DNA of 64,000 nt from DASVFB01 sp963815965 (GTDB lineage Bacteria > Actinomycetota > Thermoleophilia > Gaiellales > Gaiellaceae): contig CAWFIT010000001.1 in the NCBI GenBank assembly GCA_963815965.1, forward strand, positions 930,001 through 994,000, given 5' to 3'. The position numbers and the translations under genes are program-made. Below are positions 55,266-62,729 of this stretch, piece after piece (within the stretch, counting starts at the first letter, position 1; the number at the start of each line of letters is the position of its first letter). The notes beneath the pieces were generated by a model that ran no database searches, was not told where the DNA came from, and saw nothing but the letters and a program-made list of their open reading frames with translations.

Positions 55266-56077
55266 GCGAGGCAGCAAGTCCGACTCCACGCGATCCTCCG
55301 AGGAGCTCGGCTTCGAGACGATCGTCTACGAGAAGGCTCCGCCGCGCGCGACGATCACGCTCAATCGCCCGGAGGTCCTGAACGCCTTCGACTTCCGGAT
55401 GCTGCGCGAGCTCGCGCGCGCGTGCGAGGACGTCTCCTGGGACGACGACATCCGCGTGCTCGTCGTGACGGGCGCCGGCCGCGCGTTCTGCGTCGGCGCC
55501 GACCTTCGCTCGTGGGGCGAGGGCCTCCTCGGCAACTCGAAGGAGTACTGGAAGTGGTTCGGCGCGTTCAAGCGCATGCACGAGGCGCTGCTCGAGATCG
55601 GCAAGCCGACGATCGCGCGCATCAACGGGATCTGCGTCGGCGGCGGCAACGAGCTGCAGATGGCGTGCGACCTCTCGGTGATCGTCGACGACGCGTACAT
55701 CCGACACGTCGGCCTGGAGCACGGCTCTGTCCCTGCGGGCGGTGCGACGCAGTGGCTGACGCTGATGGTCGGCGAGCGGCGCGCGCGCGAGATCATCCTG
55801 CTCTGCGAGGAGGTGCCCGGCGCGGACGGCGGCGGAGTGGGGGCTCGTGAACACCGCGGTGCCGGCGACGGAGCTGGACGCCGTGGTCGACCGCTGGGTC
55901 GAGTCGCTCGCGCGCAAGCTGCCGGAGACGACGCGGTACGCGAAGACGCAGCTCAACGTGTGGCGCGAGCTCGCGTGGCATCAGACGGCGACGCACGCAC
56001 GCGACTGGCTCGCGATGTCGATGCTCGGCGAGGAGGCGCAGGGCGCGGTGCGCGCGTTCCTGGAGCGCGGCAAGTGA
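55262..56077 (+). CDS. Enoyl-CoA hydratase/isomerase family protein 1, frameshifted
   Basis: About 270 aa after repair. Crotonase motifs are clear: ATITLNRPEVLNAFD, GAGRAFCVGADL, and the oxyanion-hole region INGICVGGGNELQMACDL. One indel lies near 55270-55280, just after the presumed GTG, and another near 55828-55836, after which EWGLVNTAVPATEL continues the protein. The start is uncertain because of these errors. The TGA overlaps the GTG of the second hydratase. Confidence 0.78.
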
Positions 56078-56841
56078 GCCTGGTCGTCGTCGAGCGCGAC
56101 GGAGCCGTCGGCGTCGTGCTGATGAACCGGCCGGAGGCGCTGAACGCGCTGTCCGCGGAGCTGATGGACGAGGTCGTCGGCGCGCTGAAGGAGCTCGACG
56201 AGGACGACGCGATCCGCTGCATCGTCCTCGGCGGCAACGAGCGCGCGTTCGCAGCCGGTGCGGATGTCGGCGAGCTCGCGGCGGCGACACCGATCGATCT
56301 GTACGAGAGCCGCCGCATCGACCGCTGGGACGCGGTTCGCTCGCTGCGCACGCCGCTCGTCGCGGCCGTCTCGGGCTACTGCCTCGGCGGCGGCTGCGAG
56401 CTCGCGATGGCGTGCGACATCATCGTCGCGTCCGAGACGGCGCAGTTCGGTCAGCCCGAGATCAACCTCGGCGTCCTGCCGGGCGCAGGGGGCACGCAGC
56501 GCCTGCCGCGGGCGATCGGCAAGGCGCTGGCGATGGACGTCATCCTCACGGGCCGGTTCCTGTCCGCGGACGAAGCGCTCAGGGCAGGCCTCGTTGCGCG
56601 CGTCGTCATGCGCGAGGCGTGGCTCGACGAGGCGAAAGAGGTTGCGCGCGCGATCGCGGCGAAGAGCCCGGTGTCCGTGCGGCTGGCAAAGGAGTCCGTC
56701 GACGCGGCGTTCGAGTCTCCGCTCAGCTCCGGGATCGAGCTCGAGCGGCGCTCGTTCTACCTGGCCCGTGCGTCCGAGGATGCGACGGAAGGCCTTAACG
56801 CCTTCGTCGAAAAGCGACGGCCGGACTTCAAAGGCCGCTGA
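56074..56841 (+). CDS. Enoyl-CoA hydratase 2
   Basis: An intact 255-aa crotonase with GVVLMNRPEALNALS, RAFAAGADVGELA, SGYCLGGGCELAMACDI and LGVLPGAGGTQRLPR. The latter carries the second Glu region typical of true hydratases. The GTG overlaps the previous stop (GTGA). It likely hydrates 2-enoyl-CoA in beta-oxidation or related pathways. Confidence 0.92.
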   Translation: MSLVVVERDGAVGVVLMNRPEALNALSAELMDEVVGALKELDEDDAIRCIVLGGNERAFAAGADVGELAAATPIDLYESRRIDRWDAVRSLRTPLVAAVSGYCLGGGCELAMACDIIVASETAQFGQPEINLGVLPGAGGTQRLPRAIGKALAMDVILTGRFLSADEALRAGLVARVVMREAWLDEAKEVARAIAAKSPVSVRLAKESVDAAFESPLSSGIELERRSFYLARASEDATEGLNAFVEKRRPDFKGR

Positions 56842-56857
56842 CGCCGTACTAGGCGGT

Positions 56858-57781
56858 ATGAACCGCCGCGAGTTCGTTGTCGGAGCAGCGTCGCTCGTTC
56901 TCGCGCCGCGCGCGTTCGCGGGCGCGCGCAGTCCGGTCGTGCTGGTGACCGCCGACGAGGAGGCGCGCATCGTCGCGGTCGAGCTGGCGACCGGGCACGT
57001 GCTGTCGCCACGTCAGGACGCTCGCTTCTCCGCGCAGCATCGAGACCGTCGGCGAGACCGCCGTCGTCGCGCACTCGGAGCTCGGCGCCGTCTCGCTCGT
57101 GCGCGACTTCAAGGTCGCGCGCGTGCTGCGTGGCTTCGACGAGCCGCGGTACACGGCTGCGCATCCCAGACGGCAGACACGCGTACGTCACCGACGCGGG
57201 CCGAGGCGAGGTCGTCACGCTCGACGTCATGCGCGGCGAGGTTGTCTCACGCGTTCGAGTCGGGTCGCGTGCGCGGCACGTCACGATCTCGCCGAACGGA
57301 CGCATGCTCTGGGTCGCGCTCGGCTCGAAGGCGCGAGACGTCGCGATCGTCGACGTCTCCACGCGCAGCGTGCGCACGTTCCGGCCGCCGTTTCTCGCGC
57401 ACGACGTCGGCTGGGCGCCGGACGGCCGCCACATCTGGGTCAGCTCGGGCGACCGTCAGGAGCTCGCGGTGTACGACGCGCGCACCGGCCGTCTCATCGC
57501 GCGCCCCGACGCAGACTGGCCGCCGCAGCACGTCACGTTCGCCCGCGGGCTCGCCTACGTCACGAGCGGCTGGAGCGGCACCGTGCGCGTGCACGACGGC
57601 GGGAGGCCGGGAGCTGCGCCGCAATCCCGTTCCGCTCGGCTCGTACAACGTCCAGGCGGCGGCCGGCCGCGTCGTCACGCCGTCGCTGGGCCACGGTGCG
57701 CTCACGGTCCTCGACACGAGTGGCCGTACCTTGTACCGTGCTCACGTCGCGCGCTCCTCGCACGACGCTTGCGTCGTCTAG
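56858..57781 (+). CDS. YVTN/NHL-type beta-propeller protein with signal peptide, three frameshifts
   Basis: The repaired protein is 306 aa. The N-terminus MNRREFVVGAASLVLAPRAFA is a signal peptide with a twin-Arg-like start. The body has propeller repeats (DGRHAYVTDAGRGEVVTLDV, NGRMLWVALGSKARDVAIVD, DGRHIWVSSGDRQELAVYD). Single extra bases near 57035, 57169 and 57610 move it through three frames and back. The stop shares CTAG (57778-57781) with the convergent GST gene. Confidence 0.75.
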   Translation: MNRREFVVGAASLVLAPRAFAGARSPVVLVTADEEARIVAVELATGHVLSPRQDARFSAQHRDRRRDRRRRALGARRRLARARLQGRARAAWLRRAAVHGCASQTADTRTSPTRAEARSSRSTSCAARLSHAFESGRVRGTSRSRRTDACSGSRSARRRETSRSSTSPRAACARSGRRFSRTTSAGRRTAATSGSARATVRSSRCTTRAPAVSSRAPTQTGRRSTSRSPAGSPTSRAAGAAPCACTTAGGRELRRNPVPLGSYNVQAAAGRVVTPSLGHGALTVLDTSGRTLYRAHVARSSHDACVV

Positions 57782-58364
57782 GCGCGCGACATTTCATCCA
57801 CGCGGCCGATCCACGCCTCGACTCGGGGCCGGCCGTCGATCGGCTGCCAGTCGCGCAGGATCTGGTGGAAGTTCGAGTCGTCGTCGGGGTTCTTGTCGGT
57901 CGCGTACTTGACGAACGGAAACGCGGTCACGTCCGCGATCCCGAACTCGCCGAGCAGGTAGTCGCGTCCGATCGAGCATCGACTCGAAGAGGTCGAGGGC
58001 GGCCGTGATCCGCGGGCCGTACTTCGCCGGATCGCGGCCGGCCGCGATGAGGTTCGGCGCGCGCTTCCAGAGCCGGTTGAACCAGTCGACGAAGATGTCG
58101 GCCTCCGCGCGCCGGGCCACGTCGCTGCGGCCACAGCTGCGGCTCCGGGTGGTGCTCTTCGAGGTAGCGCAGAATCGCCTCGGAGTCGGTGAGGATGAGC
58201 CCGTCGTCGTCGAGCACCGGCACGAGCTCCTGTCCGCTCACCCGCACGACCTCGCTGCGGTCGTCCGCGGGCACGTCGATCCACTCGACCGCGAGCCCCT
58301 TGTGTCCGAGCCCGATCGCGACGCGCTCGACGTTCGTCGAGAGCGGGATTCGATAGACGCGCAT
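57778..58364 (-). CDS. Glutathione S-transferase family protein, two frameshifts
   Basis: The repaired protein is 194 aa. The thioredoxin-like N-terminal domain (MRVYRIPLSTNVERVAIGLG, LVPVLDDDGLILTDSEAILRYLEE) is intact. The helical C-terminal domain is split into three frames by extra bases near 58120-58140 and 57970-57985. It ends with FGIADVTAFPFVKYATDKNP and a TAG inside the shared CTAG. The ATG overlaps the TGA of the protease gene. Confidence 0.82.
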
Positions 58365-59308
58365 CAGGCCGCGAGCTCGACTGGCACGACGTCGACGGCG
58401 CGCTGCCCGCCTTCGCGGATCACGTCGAGCCGCACCGTCTCTCCGACGAGGTCGCCGGTGATCTCCCGCATCAGATCGTCGACGCCCTGCACGACCGCGC
58501 CGTTCACTGCGACGATCAGGTCCTCCGCGCGCAAGCCGGCGTTCGACGCCGGGCTGTCGGCGACGACCTCCACCACCTCGACGCCGCCCCGCTGCTCGAG
58601 CGCCGCCGCCAGCCGCGGCGGCAGCGGCCTCGGGCCGCCCGCGATCCCGATCCAGGCGCGGCGGTACCGGCCCTCGGTCATCAGCGCGCCGATCACCTTG
58701 CGCGTCGTGTCGTTGATCGGGACGGCGAGCCCGAGCCCGACCCCGGCAACTGCCGTGTTGATGCCGACGACGCGGCCGAGACCGTCGGCCAGCGCGCCGC
58801 CAGAGTTGCCCGGGTTGAGCGCCGCGTCGGTCTGGATGACGTTGTCGACCCAGCGCGTAGCCGCGCCGGAGCGCGTCGGCAGCGAGCGGCCGATCGCAGA
58901 CACGACGCCCGCAGTCACGGAGCCGCTGAAGCCGTGAGGGTTGCCGATCGCCACGACGAGCTGCCCGACGCGCAGCTTCTCCGCGTCGCCGAGGGTCGCA
59001 GGATGGAGCGAGTCGTCGCTCGTCCGCAGCACGGCGAGGTCCGAGAGCGGGTCGCTGCCGACGATCTCTGCCATGAGCTCGCGTCCGTCCGTGAACGACG
59101 CGCGCACCTTGCGCGAGCGCTGCACGACGTGCGCCGACGTGAGCAGGAAGCCGTCCGGCGTGATCGCGACGGCGCTGCCGCCTCCCCCGCGTGCGCGCAG
59201 GCTCGCGACGGACGGGCTGAGCCGCTCAGCGACGCGCATGACCGCCTGCGAGTAGGCATCGAGCGCCTCCTCGTCCGGCAACGGCTCCGACACGAACGTG
59301 AGATCCAT
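58364..59308 (-). CDS. HtrA/DegP-like serine protease with PDZ domain
   Basis: A 314-aa intact protein with a trypsin-like triad: His60 (LTSAHVV), Asp90 (SDLAVL) and Ser169 (NPGNSGGAL). A PDZ domain follows (about 215-305, SPASNAGLRAEDLIVAVNG). No signal peptide or membrane anchor is visible at the N-terminus, which is unusual for HtrA proteins. The ATG at 59308 is divergent from the proline racemase gene by 36 bases. Confidence 0.9.
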   Translation of the reverse strand: MDLTFVSEPLPDEEALDAYSQAVMRVAERLSPSVASLRARGGGGSAVAITPDGFLLTSAHVVQRSRKVRASFTDGRELMAEIVGSDPLSDLAVLRTSDDSLHPATLGDAEKLRVGQLVVAIGNPHGFSGSVTAGVVSAIGRSLPTRSGAATRWVDNVIQTDAALNPGNSGGALADGLGRVVGINTAVAGVGLGLAVPINDTTRKVIGALMTEGRYRRAWIGIAGGPRPLPPRLAAALEQRGGVEVVEVVADSPASNAGLRAEDLIVAVNGAVVQGVDDLMREITGDLVGETVRLDVIREGGQRAVDVVPVELAA

Positions 59309-59344
59309 CGGTCTGACGGTACCTCGTGTGCCAAGGTCTGCGGC

Positions 59345-60291
59345 GTGCTCGAGATCGACGCAGTCGACTACCACACCGGTGGCGAGCCGTTCCGCATCGT
59401 GACCGGTCAGCAGCTGCGCGGGGACACGATCCTCGCGAAGCGGCGCGACGCGGCGGCCCGCCTCGATCACCTCCGTCGTCTGCTCGTCAACGAGCCGCGA
59501 GGCCACGCCGACATGTACGGCTGTTTCGTCACCGAGCCCGAAGACGCCGGCGCCGACCTCGGCGTCGTCTTCTTCCACAACGCGGGCTACTCGACCGCGT
59601 GCGGTCACGGCACGATCGCGCTCGTCACGTGGGCGCTCGAGTCGGGCGTGCTGCCGGTCGCGGGAGACGAGACGCGCGTCGTCGTCGACGTTCCGTCGGG
59701 CCGGCTCGAGACCGTCGCGCGTGTTCTTGGCGCGGACGTGGTCACGGTGCGCTTCCGCAACGTGCCCGCCTTCGTATGGGACACGGAGTCCTGCCCGGCG
59801 TCGACGTCGCCTTCGGCGGCGCGTTCTACGCGTCGGTCGAGGAACGCGTCGAGCCAGGCGAGTTGCCGCGCCTGATCGCGCTGGGCCGCGAGCTCAAGCG
59901 CGATCTCGAGGCGAAGCACGAGTTCGTGCATCCGCTCGAGCCGGAGCTGCGAGACATTTACGGCGTGATCTTCTGGCAGCGTGAGGGCGAGAACGTCCAG
60001 CGCAACGTCACCGTGTTCGCCGACGGCGAGGTCGACCGCTCGCCGTGCGGCAGCGGCACGTCGGCGCGTCTCGCGCTGCTCGACGCCTCGGGCGAGCTCG
60101 AGCGCGGCGCCGAGCTGCGGCACCTGAGCATCGTCGGCAGCGAGTTCCGCGCCCGCGTCGTCGGCGAGGCGGAGGTCGCGGGCCGCCCCGCCGTCGTGAC
60201 GGAGGTCGAGGGCAGCGCCCACCGGACGGGCGAGCACCGCTTCGTGCTCGAGGACGGGGACGAGCTCGGGACAGGCTTCGTCCTTCGGTAA
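59345..60291 (+). CDS. Proline racemase family protein, one frameshift (deletion)
   Basis: The repaired protein is 315 aa. Both catalytic Cys are present: Cys86 in STACGHGTIAL and the second in DRSPCGSGTSARL. This fits racemase/epimerase members (proline or 4-hydroxyproline) rather than the dehydratases, which replace the first Cys. The frame breaks at GG 59776-59777, where one base seems to be missing before GVLPGVDVAFGGAF. The start is GTG at 59345. Confidence 0.85.
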
Positions 60292-60304
60292 TAGAGTCGC
60301 CCCC

Positions 60305-61076
60305 ATGGCCGAGGTCGAGACCGCACGCGAGGGAGCAGTCCTCACGATCACGCTCAACCGCCCCGACGTCCTCAACGCGTTCAACGGCGCGATGCACAAG
60401 GCGCTCGGCGCGGCACTGAAGGAGGCGCGAGACGACTCGGTGCGCGCGGTCGTGCTGACCGGCGCTGGGCGCGCGTTCTGCGTCGGCCAGGACTTGACCG
60501 AGTTCCGCGAGGCGCCGGGTGACATCGGCGACCGGCTGCGCTCGACCTATCACCCGAACGTGCTCGCGATCCGCGGGCTCGACAAGCCGGTGATCGCGGC
60601 GGTGAACGGCGCGGCTGCGGGGGCAGGCCTGTCCGTCGCGTGCGCCTGCGACCTGCGAATCGCGTCCGACGCCGCCGTCTTCATCCCGGCGTTCATCAAC
60701 ATCGGGCTCGTGCCCGACTCTGGCGGCACGTACTTCGTGACGCGCCTGCTCGGCTATGCGCGCGCGTTCGAGTGGTTCTGCGGCGGCCGCCGTCTGAGCG
60801 CCGCCGAGGCGCAGGAGTGGGGCATCGTCTCCGAGGTGGTCGCCGCAGACGCCTTCGAGGCACGCGTCGCGGAGTTCGCGGCCGAGCTTGCTTCGCGTCC
60901 GACGCGCGCGATCGCGATGACCAAGCGCTTGCTCGACCAGGCGGTCGGCTCGACGCTCGACGACCAGCTCGCGCGGGAGGCGCAGCTGCAGGCGGCGGCG
61001 ACTGCAGAGTGAGGACTTTCGCGAGGGGGTGCAGGCATTTTTGGAGAAGCGGGAGCCGAGCTTCAAGGGGCGGTGA
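60305..61076 (+). CDS. Enoyl-CoA hydratase 3, one frameshift
   Basis: The repaired protein is 256 aa, with crotonase motifs TITLNRPDVLNAFN, GAGRAFCVGQDL and VNGAAAGAGLSVACACDL, closest to PaaG-like members. The apparent TGA at 61010-61012 comes from one extra base. The next frame continues DFREGVQAFLEKREPSFKGR, the normal family C-terminus, and its TGA overlaps the GTG of the next gene. Confidence 0.88.
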
Positions 61077-61667
61077 TCCCGTACCACCCGGTGCGGCTGC
61101 GCGTGGAGGACGACCTGCGCCGCTCGCGTCTCACCGTGTTCTTCCGGCTGGTTCTCGTCATTCCGCACCTCATCTGGCTCTACGTGTGGTCGTTCGCCTT
61201 CGCCGTTGTCGTCGCCTTCAACTGGCTGGCGACGTTGTTCGCAGGTCGCACCGAGGAGGACGTGCACAACTTCAACGGCCGGTTTCTCCGTTACTGGACT
61301 GCAGGTCTACGCCTACGTCTTACTGGCGGCGAATCCGTGGCCGCACTTCTCCGGCCGGCCCGACACGTACCCCGTCGAGCTCGAGCTCGATCCGCCCGAG
61401 TCGCAGCGCCGCCTCGTTACGCTCTTCCGCGTCGTACTCGTCATCCCGGCGTTCGCGTTCGCGATCGTCCTCGGCACCGTCATGCAGGTGCTGGCGCTGG
61501 TCGCCTGGTTCATCTGCCTCGCGCTCGGCCGCATCCCGCAAGGAATGCGCGACCTCATCGCGTACTGCCTTCGGTACCAGGCGCAGACGTACGCGTACCT
61601 GTTTCTGCTCACCAGCCGCTACCCGAGTCTCGCAAGCGGCAGCGGCTTCCAGTTCGAGGAGGCATAG
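61073..61667 (+). CDS. DUF4389 membrane protein 1, one frameshift
   Basis: The repaired protein is 197 aa with about four membrane helices. The start VIPYHPVRLRVEDDLRRSRL and TVFFRLVLVIPHLIWLYVW match DUF4389. One extra base near 61300 separates NFNGRFLRYW from QVYAYVLLAANPWP. The GTG overlaps the stop of the hydratase. The last codons contain the GGAGG used by the next gene. Function unknown. Confidence 0.8.
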
Positions 61668-62274
61668 ATGTCCGAAGGGATGTCCTCATCCATCGCGACT
61701 GCCGACAGCCATCCAATCGGCCTCATCGTCACCGACGACCTGCAGCGGAACCGGCTGACCGTCTTCTTCCGGTTGCTGCTCGCGATCCCGCATTTCATCG
61801 TCGTGCTTCTCTGGGGAGTGCTGACGGAGCTGATCGTGCTCGTCGCATGGTTCGCTGCGCTCTTCACGGGTCAGGTCCCGGACGGGTTTGCACAACTTCA
61901 TCGCGAGCTGGCTTCGCTACGCGACGCGGGTCTCGGCGTACGTGTTTCTGCTCACCGATCCGTTTCCACAGTTCGGCGCCGGCGGCTCGTACCCGGTCGA
62001 CGCACGGATCGATCCGACCGCGCCGCAGAGCCGGCTGACCGTCGGCTTCCGGATCTTCCTCGCGATCCCCGCGATGCTTCTCACCTACGTGTTCCGCATG
62101 GTGAACCAGATCGTGGCGCTCCTCGGCTGGTTCTACACACTCGCGACCGGACACATGCACGAGGGCATGCGCAACATCAGCGCGTGGCTGCTCCAGTACG
62201 AAACGCAGACCTGGGGGTACGTCTTGTTGTTGACGGGCCGGTATCCCAGCCTCGCGGGCGCGCCGACGGCTTAG
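61668..62274 (+). CDS. DUF4389 membrane protein 2, one frameshift
   Basis: A tandem paralogue of the previous gene, 201 aa after repair. It has TVFFRLLLAIPHFIVVLLWG and RYATRVSAYVFLLTDPFPQF, which align with the first copy. One extra T in TTT 61887-61889 breaks the frame. The TAG at 62272-62274 overlaps the TAA of the convergent SelW-like gene. Function unknown. Confidence 0.8.
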
Positions 62275-62489
62275 GTCAGCGCGGCGAGAATCTCCTCGTG
62301 CTCCGGGAAGCGGTGCTCGGCCTGCTTCGAGAACACGAGCTCCCCGTCGACGAGGACGTCGAACTGGGACTTGGCGCCCGCGACGGCCCGCGCCGCGTGG
62401 CCGCGTTCTGACAGGTTCTCCGCGAGGCTCACGGCCCGCGCGTCGTAGCCGCTTCAGACAGGGCAGTAGAAAATCTCGACGCGCGCCAC
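62271..62489 (-). CDS. Probable SelW/Rdx-family selenoprotein with in-frame UGA (Sec12)
   Basis: Reading from GTG 62489, the frame is MARVEIFYCPV, then TGA at 62456-62454, then SGYDARAVSLAENL to FPEHEEILAALT and TAA, 72 residues in all. Both sides of the TGA stay in one frame and match the SelW/SelT/SelH-like Rdx thioredoxin fold: CxxU/C motif, YDARAVSLAENL helix, FDVLVDGELVFSK strand pair and RFPEHEEIL end. Cys9-x2-Sec12 fits a redox motif. A hairpin follows the UGA. The residue after Sec (Ser before GY) is one more than the common CxxCGY, so compensating indels remain an alternative. Its stop overlaps the neighbour's stop. Confidence 0.65.
62426..62450 (-). promoter_or_regulatory. Candidate bacterial SECIS hairpin
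   Basis: Directly after the UGA and one codon, GGCTACG (62450-62444) can pair with the strand ending at 62426 (CGTGAGCC with one bulged G), leaving a loop rich in G. Bacterial SECIS elements lie at this distance inside the reading frame. The fold is weak and was judged by eye only. Confidence 0.3.
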
Positions 62490-62514
62490 CGAAAGAGACG
62501 TTACACGGCGGGAC

Positions 62515-62718
62515 TCGCTGGCAGGCTGCCGCCTGGCCGACCTCGTTGCAAAGGTCGACCGCGAGGCTCGCTTCGTGGACGACGGCAACATCGTGACGGC
62601 CGCGGGAGTCTCAGCGGGCATCGACATGGCGCTCCACCTCGTCGCGCGCCTGGAATCCGTCGAGCGCGCGCAGGAGGTCCGTCGCTACATCCAGTACGAC
62701 CCGCAGCCTCTCGTCTAG
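62515..62718 (+). pseudogene. Remnant of a DJ-1/PfpI-family gene (C-terminal fragment)
   Basis: An open stretch with no start reads LADLVAKVDREARFVDDG, then NIVTAAGVSAGIDMALHLVA, RRYIQYDPQP and TAG at 62716-62718. These are C-terminal hallmarks of DJ-1/PfpI proteins (isonitrile hydratase-like), including the AAGVSAGIDMALHLV helix. The N-terminal two thirds, with the nucleophile Cys, are missing and an in-frame TAG lies upstream at 62467. It looks like a deletion remnant. Confidence 0.7.
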
Positions 62719-62729
62719 GCCTGAACCTT

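Noticed and set aside
60990..61076. The TGA at 61010-61012 in the third hydratase as selenocysteine
   Set aside because: The expected C-terminus resumes in the +1 frame, not in the same frame, so an inserted base explains it better than recoding.
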